The notes: generated from the letters alone by a model not told the origin. Shown: positions 44,531-54,771, counted from the first letter of the stretch. The stretch is DNA of 58,308 bases from Pseudobutyrivibrio sp. (GCA_024693775.1 JAILKL010000030.1:1-58308), one strand, 5' to 3'. Translations and numbers: made by a program.

Positions 44531-46564
44531 TTACTCATCAAAAATATCTTCAACTGCCTTGCTTTCATTTTCGTTTGAATCGCTAGGCTCTACTTTATCA
44601 GAAGTGTTTTCCTCTGATGTTTTATTCTGTTCTTTATCTTTGTTGTCCTCTGGCTCAGGAATTCCTTTGATTTCTCTAAAGATTTTCATGAACTCTTTAC
44701 CAGTGATTGTCTCATGTTCAAAGAGGTATTCTGAAATCTTGTCTAAGGATTCCATATTCTCAGAGAGCAGCTCTTTTGCTTTTGCGTAAGCTGAGCTAAT
44801 CATCTGAAGTACTTCTTCATCAATCTGAGCAGCTGTATTCTCGCCGCAAATAAGTGATGCACGTCCATCAAGATACTGGCTTTCTACAGTAGCAAGGCCC
44901 ATCATACCAAATTTTTCTGACATACCAAATCTGGTAACCATTGCTCTAGCAATCTTTGTGGCCTGCTCAATATCATTAGCCGCACCAGATGTGTATGAAC
45001 CAAATTTGATATCCTCAGCTGCACGGCCACCCATGAAGGTAACAATCTTTGCAACTAATTCATCCTTTGTCTCAAGGAATTTTTCTTCTTCAGGTGTCTG
45101 AAGTGTATAACCTAAAGCACCCATAGTACGTGGTACGATTGTAATCTTTTGAACTGGCTCTGAATCCTTTTGAAGAGCAGATACAAGAGCATGACCAACC
45201 TCATGATAAGAAACAATCCTTCGTTCCTTTTCACTCATGGCACGGTCTTTCTTTTCTTTACCACCTACTGCAACAAGCTCGAATGCTTCGAATAAATCCT
45301 TTTGATTAACAAACTTGCGCTTGTCCTTAACAGCAAGGATAGCTGCCTCGTTAATAATATTTGCTAAATCTGAACCAACAAGACCAACTGATGCAAGTGC
45401 AATAGCATCAAGATCTACTGTCTCATCCATCTTTACATCCTTTGCATGTACCTTTAGGATTTCGAGACGACCCTTTTGATCTGGTCTATCAACAATAATA
45501 CGTCTATCAAAACGACCTGGTCTAAGCAATGCCTTATCAAGTACCTCTGGTCGGTTTGTAGCTGCGAGAATGAGTAGACCCTTGTTGGAATCAAAACCAT
45601 CCATCTCAGCAAGGAGCTGATTTAATGTCTGCTCACGCTCATCATTGCCACCGCCATAATGAGCATCACGGCTCTTTCCTATAGCATCGATCTCATCGAT
45701 GAAAACTATACAAGGAGCAACCTTTTGTGCTTCCTTGAAAAGATCTCTAACACGAGAAGCACCTACACCGACGAACATTTCTACGAAATCTGAACCTGCA
45801 AGTGAGAAGAATGGAACACCAGCTTCTCCGGCAACTGCCTTTGCAAGAAGTGTTTTACCTGTACCTGGAGGGCCTACTAAAAGAGCACCCTTTGGAAGCT
45901 TGGCACCAATCTCTGTATATTTACGTGGATTGTGTAGGAAATCAACCATTTCCTGAACTGATTCCTTTGCCTCATCCTGTCCAGCCACGTCCTTGAAAGT
46001 AACGCCTGTGGTCTTTTCCATGTTATAAAGCTTGGCGTTTGACTTGCCGACGCCCATGGCGCCTCCGCCCATTTTCTTCATTAAGAAGCCAAGCACTACC
46101 CAAAGTAGCACAAGTGGAAGCACAAATGACAATACATTATAAATGATGACTGCTGTGGAATCAGCTATAGTGCCTTCTATCTCAACATCATGCTTTTTTA
46201 ATGTTTTGATAAGATCCTCATCATTTACATATGCGGTATAAAGTGTAATTTGAGCACTTTTTCCTGTGGTTTCTTTATAATGAGCTGCTAACTCAGCCTC
46301 CTCATCTGTAAGACCGTATGTAGAATCTTCTACTAATGTAATATTTATAACATCATCTTTGAATGTAACAGAATCTACCTGACCTTCATCAACTAAATCC
46401 AAGAACTCAGTGTATGAAATTTCTTGATTTGAAGAAGATGTGGATGACTTATACATCATACTTGTGAAGAATAAAGCAATAATTACAAGTATTCCTAATG
46501 TATAAAAAGGCTGGCGATTTTTCTTGTTGTTATCTCCGCCCTGGTTGTTATTATTTTCGTTCAC
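44531..46564 (-). CDS. ftsH: ATP-dependent zinc metalloprotease FtsH
   Basis: This 677-residue membrane AAA+ protease degrades misfolded and regulatory proteins. It has two N-terminal membrane helices (about 19-40 and 137-162), an AAA domain (Walker [11 protein letters not shown], Walker [32 protein letters not shown]) and the zinc motif HEVGH. The C-terminus is acidic. The start is taken as GTG 46564 with GGAGG at 6 bp; TTG two codons earlier would overlap the ribosome binding site. Confidence 0.96.
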   Translation of the reverse strand: MNENNNNQGGDNNKKNRQPFYTLGILVIIALFFTSMMYKSSTSSSNQEISYTEFLDLVDEGQVDSVTFKDDVINITLVEDSTYGLTDEEAELAAHYKETTGKSAQITLYTAYVNDEDLIKTLKKHDVEIEGTIADSTAVIIYNVLSFVLPLVLLWVVLGFLMKKMGGGAMGVGKSNAKLYNMEKTTGVTFKDVAGQDEAKESVQEMVDFLHNPRKYTEIGAKLPKGALLVGPPGTGKTLLAKAVAGEAGVPFFSLAGSDFVEMFVGVGASRVRDLFKEAQKVAPCIVFIDEIDAIGKSRDAHYGGGNDEREQTLNQLLAEMDGFDSNKGLLILAATNRPEVLDKALLRPGRFDRRIIVDRPDQKGRLEILKVHAKDVKMDETVDLDAIALASVGLVGSDLANIINEAAILAVKDKRKFVNQKDLFEAFELVAVGGKEKKDRAMSEKERRIVSYHEVGHALVSALQKDSEPVQKITIVPRTMGALGYTLQTPEEEKFLETKDELVAKIVTFMGGRAAEDIKFGSYTSGAANDIEQATKIARAMVTRFGMSEKFGMMGLATVESQYLDGRASLICGENTAAQIDEEVLQMISSAYAKAKELLSENMESLDKISEYLFEHETITGKEFMKIFREIKGIPEPEDNKDKEQNKTSEENTSDKVEPSDSNENESKAVEDIFDE

Positions 46565-46688
46565 CTTCAACCTCCGAAATTCTATTCTAAAATCTTATTC
46601 TAATTTATCATAAAACTCGGAAAAAGTACTGTTTTTAATAAATTTTTAATACTATTTAATAAATGATTGTGCAAAACCAAATTGTAAT

Positions 46689-47486
46689 TTATTTAGACAA
46701 AATTTCAGTATCATTTGTAAACTCTGTACCAGATACTTCTTCAAATTTATGAAGTAAATCTTCGATTGTAAGGTTTTTCTTTTCTTCTCCACTAATATTA
46801 AGGATTACACGCCCCTCATTCATCATAATAAGTCGGTTGCCATAATTGATTGCGTCGCGCATATTATGTGTAACCATCATAGCTGTAAGGCCATGTTCTT
46901 TAATTAGCATGTCTGTAATATCTAGAACCTTTGAAGCTGTTTTAGGATCAAGTGCCGCTGTATGCTCGTCTAAAAGTAAAAGCTTTGGCTTTTGAATTGT
47001 AGCCATTAGAAGTGTAAGCGCCTGACGTTGTCCACCTGATAGCAGACCAACCTTTGCTGTTAATCTATCCTCAAGCCCCAAATCCAATTCCTTTAGCATT
47101 TCATGATAAGTAGCGCGTTCCTTTTTTGTTACACCCCAACCAAGACCTCTACATTTGCCTCTACGGGCTGCCAAAGCCATATTCTCATCTATTTGCATAT
47201 TGGCCGCAGTTCCAGTCATAGGATCTTGGAAAACGCGTCCTAAATACTTTGCTCTTTTATATTCTGGCAATCCAGTAACATCAATTCCATCAATTTCAAT
47301 ACTGCCACCATCAACAGGCCATACACCCGCAACAGCATTTAAAAATGTGGATTTTCCTGCACCATTACCACCGATAACTGTGCAAAACTCTCCCTCTGCA
47401 AGATTTAATGTGGCACCAGCCAAAGCAACCTTTTCATTGATTGTGCCCGGATTGAAGGTTTTTTGTAAGTTAAAAGCGTTTAGCAT
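46689..47486 (-). CDS. ABC transporter ATP-binding protein
   Basis: This 265-residue ATPase has Walker A GGNGAGKSTFL (about 38-48), signature LSGGQRQALTLL, Walker B LLLLDEHTAALD and VTHN. It is coupled to the upstream permease gene by a one-base TAATG overlap. It drives uptake with the permease and the substrate-binding lipoprotein. Confidence 0.94.
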   Translation of the reverse strand: MLNAFNLQKTFNPGTINEKVALAGATLNLAEGEFCTVIGGNGAGKSTFLNAVAGVWPVDGGSIEIDGIDVTGLPEYKRAKYLGRVFQDPMTGTAANMQIDENMALAARRGKCRGLGWGVTKKERATYHEMLKELDLGLEDRLTAKVGLLSGGQRQALTLLMATIQKPKLLLLDEHTAALDPKTASKVLDITDMLIKEHGLTAMMVTHNMRDAINYGNRLIMMNEGRVILNISGEEKKNLTIEDLLHKFEEVSGTEFTNDTEILSK

Positions 47487-48403
47487 TATTTTTTTCCTCC
47501 TTCTTTGGCAGCTTTTCTAAATGAACTATTTGCCTGATTTTTAAGATATGGTACAGCTAGGAACAATGCAACAATGATTGCTGTAAATAACTTCATATCA
47601 TTTGCTGGCATCTTTAACCATAAAACTATTGCCATAAAAATGTAGTATAAAATACCACCACACACTACAAATATTAAAGTAACTGCAAAATTTCTATTTT
47701 TGAAAATATTACTGATTACTTCACCAATAATAATAGCGGCAAGACCAATTACAATGGCTCCTCGTCCCATGTTTACATCTGCATTTCCATTGAACTGAGC
47801 ACTTAATGCGCCGGCAAATGCTACTAATGCATTGGATAATACAAGGCCTAAAGACTTCATGAGGTTTACATTGATTCCCTGAGCCTTGCTCATTGCAGGA
47901 TTGGTTCCTGTCGCTCTAAGTGCAGATCCAACTTCAGTTCCAAAGAACCAGTACATAAGAGCAATAATTAAAAGTACCATTATAACTACCATTGTAAGTG
48001 AATAGCCTTTATATCTAAGTGATACTGCAAGATTATACTTATCAACAGATATTGGTGTATTTGGCTGATTTAATGCGATTCTAAGGTTAATAGAATATAA
48101 GGCAAGCTGAGTAAGGATACCAGATAAAATATCAGGTATTCCAAACACAGTATGAAGCACAGCTGTAATTAAGCCCGCTGCTGCTCCAGCAATAAATGCC
48201 AGCACCATGGCATATATCCACGATTTTCCTGAAATAATTGTGATGGCAGCCACGGCACCACCTGTTGCAAAGGAGCCATCCACTGACAAATCTGCAAAAT
48301 TTAGTACTTTAAAAGTAATGAAGACGCCAAGCGCCATTATTCCGTATATAATTCCCTGGGCGAAAGTACCAGGCATTCCAATAATTAAAGTTTCAATTCC
48401 CAT
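47486..48403 (-). CDS. ABC transporter permease (BPD_transp_2 family)
   Basis: This 305-residue permease has about eight or nine membrane helices. VLNFADLSVDGSFATGGAV and ATGTNPAMSKAQGIN are typical of the permease paired with PF04392 binding proteins (TrpXYZ-like systems). ATG 48403 has GGAG at 7 bp. Confidence 0.92.
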   Translation of the reverse strand: MGIETLIIGMPGTFAQGIIYGIMALGVFITFKVLNFADLSVDGSFATGGAVAAITIISGKSWIYAMVLAFIAGAAAGLITAVLHTVFGIPDILSGILTQLALYSINLRIALNQPNTPISVDKYNLAVSLRYKGYSLTMVVIMVLLIIALMYWFFGTEVGSALRATGTNPAMSKAQGINVNLMKSLGLVLSNALVAFAGALSAQFNGNADVNMGRGAIVIGLAAIIIGEVISNIFKNRNFAVTLIFVVCGGILYYIFMAIVLWLKMPANDMKLFTAIIVALFLAVPYLKNQANSSFRKAAKEGGKK

Positions 48404-48416
48404 ATTTAACTCCAAA

Positions 48417-48440
48417 GAGCAAGGTCAAGCGACCTTGCTC
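48417..48440 (-). terminator. Hairpin between the binding-protein and permease genes
   Basis: GAGCAAGGTC and GACCTTGCTC form a perfect 10-bp stem with a 4-nt loop. Only TTT follows, so it probably lowers downstream expression or stabilises the binding-protein mRNA. Confidence 0.65.
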
Positions 48441-48467
48441 AAAAATAATTTTTATAATCTTCTAAGC

Positions 48468-49493
48468 TTATTCTTCATCCATTGCAATTGCTTCATAATC
48501 ACTAGGAATCTCAATACCTAGCTGCTCAGCAATAAGTGGATTGTATTCTTTTGTAAATTCTGTTGCGTACTGAATTTCTGTTGTTGCTGGATCCTTTCCG
48601 TTCACAAGAATATCGTAAGCCATAAGTCCTGCAGCATATCCTATGTCATAATATGAAATAGAAAGTGTAGCGATTCCACAGCCTTTACAAATTCCTTCTT
48701 CACCAGCTACGATTGGTACGCCTGCTGTTAATGCCACGTTATTAATTGTCTCTGCACAGTTTGCTGCAACATTGTCAGTAGGAACATATAAAACATCGCT
48801 GCTAGAGCATGCTGACTGTACTACTGTAGCAACATCTGCAGAATCTGAGAATGTATAATCTGTAACATTGTAGCCATATCCTTCAAGATACTCAGTAATT
48901 TTATTTGCCTGATATAGTGAGTTATCCTCACCAGAGCAATAGATTATACCAACTTCCTTTGCATCAGGGAACAATTCGTTAAGCATTGTAGCCTGTCCAT
49001 CTAATGGAGCAAGATCTGATGTACCTGTTACGTTTGTACCTGTAGCTCCAGTCCAATCTGAAATATCAAGAGCTGTAGCATAATCTGTAATAGATGTAGC
49101 AACAATTGGGATTGTGCTAGTAGCTGTTTCACTAGCCTGCATAGCAGGTGTAGCGTTTGCCATAATCAAATCAACATTATCTGATACAAATGAATTTGCG
49201 ATTGTAGCACATGTAGCACTATCTCCAGATGCATTGTTTACTGTGATGGTGACTGAATCCCCCAACTTTTCTGTTAACGCTGCCTGAAAACCCTCTGTAG
49301 CTGCGTCCAATGCAGGATGCTGAACAAGCTGTATAACGCCAACATTATATGTCTTAGCATCATCTGTTGTAGCTTCCTCTGTAACTTCTGTTGACTGCGA
49401 ATCAGTGCTCTTTTGAGCGGCTGAATCAGTACCACATGCGACCATACTAAGCATTAATGTACTAGTCATTAATAAACTAAGAATTTTTTTCAT
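48468..49493 (-). CDS. ABC transporter substrate-binding lipoprotein
   Basis: This 341-residue lipoprotein has a signal peptide with lipobox LSMVACG (cysteine near residue 19), then an acidic linker and a two-lobed periplasmic-binding fold of the PF04392 family (VGVIQLVQHPALDAATEGFQ, VGIIYCSGEDNSLYQAN). Streptococcal TrpX is a relative that helps take up tryptophan, but the ligand here is unknown. ATG 49493 follows AGGAGGAGAAAGGC. Confidence 0.92.
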   Translation of the reverse strand: MKKILSLLMTSTLMLSMVACGTDSAAQKSTDSQSTEVTEEATTDDAKTYNVGVIQLVQHPALDAATEGFQAALTEKLGDSVTITVNNASGDSATCATIANSFVSDNVDLIMANATPAMQASETATSTIPIVATSITDYATALDISDWTGATGTNVTGTSDLAPLDGQATMLNELFPDAKEVGIIYCSGEDNSLYQANKITEYLEGYGYNVTDYTFSDSADVATVVQSACSSSDVLYVPTDNVAANCAETINNVALTAGVPIVAGEEGICKGCGIATLSISYYDIGYAAGLMAYDILVNGKDPATTEIQYATEFTKEYNPLIAEQLGIEIPSDYEAIAMDEE

Positions 49494-49525
49494 GCCTTTC
49501 TCCTCCTCTGTTTTCTTATTGTTAG

Positions 49526-49554
49526 ACTTTAGCACTTTTAATCACTAAAGTCAA
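49526..49554 (-). promoter_or_regulatory. Candidate promoter of the ABC importer
   Basis: Minus strand: TTGACT (49549-49554), a 17-bp spacer, TAAAGT (49526-49531). The -10 is weak. Confidence 0.5.
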
Positions 49555-49560
49555 TGCGTC

Positions 49561-49597
49561 AAAAAAAGTCTAAAGGTTACTATTTACCTTTAGACTT
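49561..49597 (-). terminator. Terminator after the MATE gene
   Basis: Minus strand: AAGTCTAAAGGT pairs perfectly with ACCTTTAGACTT (12 bp), followed by seven Ts. Confidence 0.92.
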
Positions 49598-49613
49598 TTA
49601 AACGCTTTATTAT

Positions 49614-50978
49614 TTATAGTTGATGACAATTGTCCCCACAGAATTTCTTTTCAAGCTTGTTACAGCAATAATAAAATCCTGGTATAAGGAATATAACTGC
49701 AAATAGCCAAGCTACAGGGCTGGCCCAAATAGCTCCTGCAAAACCAACAAGTGGTACAAAAATAAATGCAACTAAAATTCTAGCAATCATTTCCATTACA
49801 CCTGAATAAATAGCAAATGTGGAGAATCCCATTCCCTGTATTGCAAATCTAAATATATTGACTGCAGCAAGTAATGTATAGGTTACAGCATTTGCTAACA
49901 GGAACATCATTGCCTGCTCTATTACAATGTCCGTATCTGTAAATAGATGAAGAATAAATCTTCCTCCAAAATATAATACAATCAAAATAAATATAGAATA
50001 AATTGTTCCAATGAACTGGGCAGTCCAAACACCCTTCTTTACTCTATCAATATTTTTTGCGCCGACGTTTTGTCCCGCATAGGTGGCCATTGTTCCACCT
50101 AAAGCATCAAATGGACAAACCACAAACATGGACACTTTTGAACCAGCTGTCATTGATGCTACTGCAACAGTTCCAAGTCCATTTACTGCTGTCTGTAAAA
50201 TAACTGAACCAATTGCTGTTACAGAATATTGTAATCCAAATGGTATTCCCATTGATATAAGGACCTGAGTGTGATGCTTGCCTAGCTTTAAATCAGACTT
50301 TGCCAACTTTAAAATAGGAAATCTTTTCTTCATATATATAACACAACTAATTCCTGCAACTAACTGTGAAATTACAGTGGCGAGAGCAGGACCATCAACA
50401 CTCATTTTTAAAACAAGAATAAATACGATATCAAGTACTACATTTATACCCGCTGCCATTATTAGAAAATATGTTGGAGTCTTGCTGTCACCTAGAGAAC
50501 GCATTATTCCGGCAGTAAGGTTATATAAAAATGTTACAGGTATACCTAAAAAAATTATTGCAATGTATGAATAAGCTAAATCAATAATATCTGAAGGTGT
50601 CTGCATTAATCTAAGAATAGGATAACAAAATACAGATACTATGGTCGTAATTACAATTGCAAAAATTGCAGACATAATTATTGCGTTACCTACAAATTTA
50701 CGCATAGAATCATAGCTTTCTGCTCCAAATCTTTGAGCTACAGGAATTGCAAATCCCGAGCATACTCCTATACAAAAACCATTTATTAAAAAGTTGATTG
50801 AACCTGTGGAACCAACTGCAGCTAGTGCACTATCCCCTAATGTTTGTCCAACAATAATAGTGTCAACAAGATTATACATTTGCTGAAACAGCAAACCTGC
50901 AAGCATCGGTATTGAAAATCCAAGAATTAATCCTAGTGGATTTCCTTCAGTCATCTTCTTTGTAGAATCAGTTGCCAT
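49614..50978 (-). CDS. MATE family efflux transporter
   Basis: This 454-residue protein has 12 predicted membrane helices and the internal duplication of MATE exporters, which move drugs or metabolites out using Na+ or H+ gradients. FSIPMLAGLLFQQMYNLVDTIIVGQTLG (given as FSIPMLAGLLFQQMYNLVD and TIIVGQTLG) and NAGQNVGAKN-like AGQNVGAKNIDRVKKG match. The ATG at 50978 has GGAGG at 6 bp; 14 upstream codons are rejected. It ends in a strong terminator. Substrate unknown. Confidence 0.93.
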   Translation of the reverse strand: MATDSTKKMTEGNPLGLILGFSIPMLAGLLFQQMYNLVDTIIVGQTLGDSALAAVGSTGSINFLINGFCIGVCSGFAIPVAQRFGAESYDSMRKFVGNAIIMSAIFAIVITTIVSVFCYPILRLMQTPSDIIDLAYSYIAIIFLGIPVTFLYNLTAGIMRSLGDSKTPTYFLIMAAGINVVLDIVFILVLKMSVDGPALATVISQLVAGISCVIYMKKRFPILKLAKSDLKLGKHHTQVLISMGIPFGLQYSVTAIGSVILQTAVNGLGTVAVASMTAGSKVSMFVVCPFDALGGTMATYAGQNVGAKNIDRVKKGVWTAQFIGTIYSIFILIVLYFGGRFILHLFTDTDIVIEQAMMFLLANAVTYTLLAAVNIFRFAIQGMGFSTFAIYSGVMEMIARILVAFIFVPLVGFAGAIWASPVAWLFAVIFLIPGFYYCCNKLEKKFCGDNCHQL

Positions 50979-51092
50979 TAATTTCCTCCAACTACTTAAA
51001 ATCCTTATGTTAGTTTTCATGATACTACAGGAATCAATGTTTTGACATAGATTACTTAGAAATATTCAAGAATTTATCTAGACAAAATTGTG

Positions 51093-51122
51093 AAAAAAAA
51101 TCCCAGGGAAAATCCCTGGGAT
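51093..51122 (-). terminator. Terminator of the ribosomal protein / rpoA operon
   Basis: Minus strand: TCCCAGGGA and TCCCTGGGA form a 9-bp stem, followed by a run of about eight Ts. Confidence 0.93.
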
Positions 51123-51137
51123 AATGAAAGTCTTAAA

Positions 51138-51662
51138 TTATACTAACTCAAGAACAACTTCCATAGCTGCATCACCCTTACGTGGTCCGATCTTTACGAT
51201 ACGTGTGTAACCACCCTTGCGATCAACATACTTTGGAGCGATCTCATCGAATACGAAGTTAGCCATGTCAACCTTGTGTGACTCGCTCTTCTTTGTACCC
51301 TTAGCTGTTGGTGTGTAAAGAACCTGCATCATCTGACGACGAGCGTGAAGTCTAGAAGCTGAATCCTTCTTGATCTTCTTGTCAACTGTATCATATACAG
51401 TAACCTTCTTACCATCAACTACTTCTTTAACTCTCTTACCGTCTTTATCCTTGCGAGCAACCTTTGCCTGAACTGTAACTTCTTCGAAGTTATCCTTTTC
51501 CTTTACACCAAGTGTAATGATGTGCTCAACGATCTTCTTTACTTCCTTAGCCTTAGCCTCAGTTGTAACGATCTTTCCATGATAAAGAAGCTCTGTTACC
51601 TGGTTTCTTAAAAGAGCTTTTCTCTGTGAAGATGTTCTGCTTAACTTTCTGTACTTTGCCAT
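51138..51662 (-). CDS. rplQ: 50S ribosomal protein L17 with a central insertion
   Basis: This 174-residue protein is L17 (AKYRKLSRTSSQRKALLRN and TEAKAKEVKKIVEHIITLG at the start; SRLHARRQMMQVLY and the C-terminal GGYTRIVKIGPRKGDAA after). L17 is usually about 120-130 residues. Roughly 50 charged residues (about 53-102) are inserted between ITLG and SRLHARR. It is the last gene of the operon. Confidence 0.94.
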   Translation of the reverse strand: MAKYRKLSRTSSQRKALLRNQVTELLYHGKIVTTEAKAKEVKKIVEHIITLGVKEKDNFEEVTVQAKVARKDKDGKRVKEVVDGKKVTVYDTVDKKIKKDSASRLHARRQMMQVLYTPTAKGTKKSESHKVDMANFVFDEIAPKYVDRKGGYTRIVKIGPRKGDAAMEVVLELV

Positions 51663-51691
51663 TTCTTTTCTCCTTATAACTGGCGTTACAG

Positions 51692-51758
51692 GTGCTCATC
51701 GGACTTACCCCATAACTTAATGATGGAAAGGCATGCGCAGCCGTGCTCATCGGACTTA
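51692..51758. repeat. 16-bp direct repeats between rpoA and rplQ
   Basis: GTGCTCATCGGACTTA occurs at 51692-51707 and 51743-51758, 51 bp apart. On the transcript the repeat reads TAAGTCCGATGAGCAC. A GCATGC-centred stem lies between the copies. It could be a ribosomal protein or processing element. Confidence 0.8.
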
Positions 51759-51798
51759 TCAGCCACGTAATATTTCCTGTTACTATATAACTAAGCGA

Positions 51799-52758
51799 TT
51801 ACTCCTCGATCAATCTAAGAGAAAGACCAAGCTCGCTAAGCTTCTGTTCAACTTCTTCCATAGACTTGCGACCAAGGTTACGAACCTTCATCATGTCATC
51901 AGGTGACTTGTCGCAAAGTTCTGCTACAGTGTTGATTCCAGCTCTCTTTAAGCAGTTGTATGAACGAACTGAAAGCTCGAGCTCATCAATGCTCATCTCA
52001 AGAGTCTTGCCTGTTGTATCATCTGGCTTGTCAGCGATAACGCTGAGATCCTGAGCAGCCTCTGAAAGATTAACGAATAGATTTAAATGCTCGCTGAGTA
52101 CCTTTGCAGCCATTGATACAGCTTCATCAGGACCCATTGTGCCGTTTGTATATACATCAAGTGTAAGCTTATCAAAGTCTGTAACCTGGCCTACACGAGT
52201 GTCTTCTACTGTCATGTTTACACGCTCAACTGGTGTGTAGATTGAATCTACTGCAATCTTGCCGATTGGAGTATCTGGAGTTTTGTTTTTATCTGCAGAG
52301 ATATAACCACGATTCTTTGTGATTGTAAGCTCCATGTAAAGCTTGCAATCGTTGCCGCCATTAAGATGTGCGATAACTAAATCTGGATTAATAATCTCTA
52401 TATCTGAATCAACCTGGATATCAGCAGCTGTAACTACTCCTTCACCCTCGAACTCGATATATGCTGTCTTTGGTTCATCTGAACTGCTGTTATTTCTAAT
52501 AGCAAGTTCTTTGATGTTCATAACGATTTCAGTAACGTCTTCTTTAACGCCTGGAATAGCGCTGAATTCATGAAGAACGCCCTCGATTTTTATCTGGCTA
52601 ACTGCAGCTCCTGGCAGAGATGAAAGCATAATTCTGCGGAGAGAATTACCAAGTGTTATACCATAGCCTCTCTCAAGTGGCTCTACAACAAATCTGCCGT
52701 ATTTTTTGTCCTCAGAAATCTCTGCGATTTCTATGTTTGGGTTTTCAAAATTTAACAC
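51799..52758 (-). CDS. rpoA: DNA-directed RNA polymerase alpha subunit
   Basis: This 319-residue subunit has an N-terminal dimerisation domain (about 1-230; [20 protein letters not shown] is a signature) and a C-terminal domain (about 250-315; [26 protein letters not shown]) that contacts UP elements and activators. The start is GTG with AAGGAGG at 7 bp. A hairpin and T run lie directly upstream. Confidence 0.96.
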   Translation of the reverse strand: MLNFENPNIEIAEISEDKKYGRFVVEPLERGYGITLGNSLRRIMLSSLPGAAVSQIKIEGVLHEFSAIPGVKEDVTEIVMNIKELAIRNNSSSDEPKTAYIEFEGEGVVTAADIQVDSDIEIINPDLVIAHLNGGNDCKLYMELTITKNRGYISADKNKTPDTPIGKIAVDSIYTPVERVNMTVEDTRVGQVTDFDKLTLDVYTNGTMGPDEAVSMAAKVLSEHLNLFVNLSEAAQDLSVIADKPDDTTGKTLEMSIDELELSVRSYNCLKRAGINTVAELCDKSPDDMMKVRNLGRKSMEEVEQKLSELGLSLRLIEE

Positions 52759-52789
52759 TACATTGCCTCCTTATTAATGTAATAGACTC

Positions 52790-52860
52790 AAAAAACAGAA
52801 TATTGTTTTTACTTTATAGAAGACTGCGAAACAATTTTCTATAAAGTCAAAAATATTCTG
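52790..52860 (-). terminator. Hairpin with T run between rpsD and rpoA, possible attenuator
   Basis: Minus strand: CAGAATATT pairs with AATATTCTG and ACTTTATAGAA with TTCTATAAAGT, followed by six Ts. It sits about 30 bp before the rpoA start, inside an operon that is normally co-transcribed. Confidence 0.7.
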
Positions 52861-52901
52861 GTCTTAGTGCTCATTGCCGCATAGAAAAATTTTAACAAAT
52901 C

Positions 52902-52931
52902 GCACTTATACAAGCAAGGTTGTATAAGTGC
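52902..52931. repeat. 12-bp perfect inverted repeat after rpsD
   Basis: GCACTTATACAA and its complement flank GCAAGG. The T run lies on the plus-strand side only, so it is not a minus-strand terminator; it could be an RNase III or regulatory hairpin. Confidence 0.65.
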
Positions 52932-52957
52932 TTTTTGTAAACATTTACTAAAATTTA

Positions 52958-53551
52958 TTATTTTGAATATAACTCGACGATAAGCATCTCGTCTACTGGA
53001 ACATCGATCTGCTCTCTGCTAGGAAGCTCTTTAACTGTACCCTTGAGGTTTTCAGCATCTACATCAACCCACTCTGGAGTTGTTCTACCAGCTGTAACCT
53101 CGATAATGTCTTTGAATCTCTGAAGGCTCTTTGACTTCTCACGAACCTCTACAACATCTCCAGCCTTAACAAGGTAAGATGGGATGTTAACTGGCTTGCC
53201 GTTTACAAGGAACATCTTGTGATCAACAACCTGACGAGCTTCTTTTCTTGTACGTGCGAATCCCATACGGAATACTACGTTATCAAGACGGCTCTCAAGA
53301 AGTGTCATAAGGTTTGCACCTGTCATACCCTTTTGACGGTCAGCCTTCTCATAGTAATTACGGAAAGGCTTCTCGAGTACGCCATAGATAAACTTGGCTT
53401 TCTGCTTCTCTAAAAGCTGGAAATAATACTCAGACTTCTTGCCTCTTCCTCTATTTTTCTGTCTACGTGACTTTTTATCATATCCTAAAAATGTAGGGTC
53501 TAAATCAAGAGATCTACATCTTTTAAGAACTGGTGTCTTATTAACTGCCAT
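52958..53551 (-). CDS. rpsD: 30S ribosomal protein S4
   Basis: This 197-residue primary 16S-binding protein carries the S4 RNA-binding domain (about 88-150: [20 protein letters not shown]). S4 is often the autogenous regulator of its operon. Length and start are normal. Confidence 0.96.
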   Translation of the reverse strand: MAVNKTPVLKRCRSLDLDPTFLGYDKKSRRQKNRGRGKKSEYYFQLLEKQKAKFIYGVLEKPFRNYYEKADRQKGMTGANLMTLLESRLDNVVFRMGFARTRKEARQVVDHKMFLVNGKPVNIPSYLVKAGDVVEVREKSKSLQRFKDIIEVTAGRTTPEWVDVDAENLKGTVKELPSREQIDVPVDEMLIVELYSK

Positions 53552-53567
53552 TAGATTTCCCTCCTAA

Positions 53568-53960
53568 TTAAACTCTTCTACGCTTTGGTGGACGACATCC
53601 GTTGTGTGGAACTGGAGTAACATCCTTGATTGTAAGAACCTGAACGCCGTTTGCATCGATTGCTCTGATTGCAGCTTCACGACCTGAACCTGGTCCCTTA
53701 ACAAATACATCTACACACTTTAAACCGTGAACTAATGCAGCCTTCACAGCTGTCTCTGATGCCATCTGCGCAGCATAAGGAGTAGATTTCCTTGAACCTC
53801 TAAATCCTAGACCACCAGCACTTGCCCATGAAAGAGCGTTACCCTGTGCATCAGTAATAGTAACGATAGTATTATTGAAAGATGCCTGGATATGTACCTG
53901 TCCGTGTTCAACGTTTTTCTTTACACGCCTTTTTGTTGTCTTCTTTGCAACTTTAGCCAT
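53568..53960 (-). CDS. rpsK: 30S ribosomal protein S11
   Basis: This 130-residue platform protein shows [34 protein letters not shown] and the C-terminal [13 protein letters not shown]. It follows rpsM with a 38-bp gap. Confidence 0.97.
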   Translation of the reverse strand: MAKVAKKTTKRRVKKNVEHGQVHIQASFNNTIVTITDAQGNALSWASAGGLGFRGSRKSTPYAAQMASETAVKAALVHGLKCVDVFVKGPGSGREAAIRAIDANGVQVLTIKDVTPVPHNGCRPPKRRRV

Positions 53961-53998
53961 AATTAAACTAACCTACTTTCTTTCTATTAAATAACAAA

Positions 53999-54367
53999 TT
54001 ACTTCTTCTTATTTGCAACTGTACGCTTTGGACCCTTGCGAGTACGTGCGTTAGTCTTAGTCTTCTGTCCACGAACAGGAAGACCCTTTCTATGACGAAT
54101 GCCTCTATAGCATCCAATCTCCTGAAGTCTCTTGATATCAAGAGCTACTTCTCTTCTAAGATCACCTTCTACAGTCATTGTCTCATCGATAACTGTGCTG
54201 ATCTTCTTAACTTCTTCGTCAGTTAAATCCTTAACACGAGTGTTAGGATCTACACCAGCTGCTTCAAGAACTTTGTTAGAGCTTACTCTACCAATTCCGT
54301 AAATGTAAGTTAAACCAATTTCAATTCTCTTGTCTCTTGGTAAATCTACACCTGCAATACGAGCCAT
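53999..54367 (-). CDS. rpsM: 30S ribosomal protein S13
   Basis: This 122-residue head protein contacts tRNA and the 50S subunit. [21 protein letters not shown] (given as [14 protein letters not shown]), [14 protein letters not shown] and [11 protein letters not shown] are diagnostic. The spacer to rpmJ is long (210 bp) for this cluster. Confidence 0.97.
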   Translation of the reverse strand: MARIAGVDLPRDKRIEIGLTYIYGIGRVSSNKVLEAAGVDPNTRVKDLTDEEVKKISTVIDETMTVEGDLRREVALDIKRLQEIGCYRGIRHRKGLPVRGQKTKTNARTRKGPKRTVANKKK

Positions 54368-54511
54368 GTGTGTTTACACCTCCATAAAAATCTTGTTTCC
54401 TAATTAATAAGCGATATAAGTAATACAGCTCCGAAATAATCGGCCTGAAATGTGTGTATCCCCATATCTGTTCCAACTTGGCCTCGGTATGATAGGCCGT
54501 TTTATTATGAA

Positions 54512-54539
54512 CAGTCTAAATTAGATACTCTTTAGACTG
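54512..54539 (-). repeat. 9-bp inverted repeat in the rpmJ-rpsM spacer
   Basis: CAGTCTAAA and TTTAGACTG flank a 10-nt loop. A second small stem GGCCT/AGGCC follows in the same spacer. No T run is present. Confidence 0.6.
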
Positions 54540-54577
54540 CAGCCGCACATAATAAATGCTACATAAACTATCAGAAA

Positions 54578-54691
54578 TTAACCCTGACGCTGCTTATGCT
54601 TTGGGTTCTCGCAGATTATACGAATGCTACCCTTTCTTTTGATGACCTTGCACTTCTCGCACATAGGCTTTACAGAAGATCTTACTTTCAC
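54578..54691 (-). CDS. rpmJ: 50S ribosomal protein L36
   Basis: This 37-residue protein begins at GTG 54691 with AGGAGG at 6 bp. It reads [20 protein letters not shown] at the N-terminus and ends KHKQRQG. Cys11, Cys14, Cys27 and His32 are the zinc ligands of the C+ form. It sits in its usual place between infA and rpsM. Confidence 0.97.
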   Translation of the reverse strand: MKVRSSVKPMCEKCKVIKRKGSIRIICENPKHKQRQG

Positions 54692-54771
54692 GATTTTCCT
54701 CCTTTCCATGCCCTTTTTTCAAAGGTTGTGGTCAACTTTTATTTGAACATTCCTAAAAACGTCCGTTTAAT

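Noticed and set aside
51559-51750. Minus-strand frame across the rplQ start and the direct repeats
   Set aside because: It is out of frame with rplQ and has no protein-family features.
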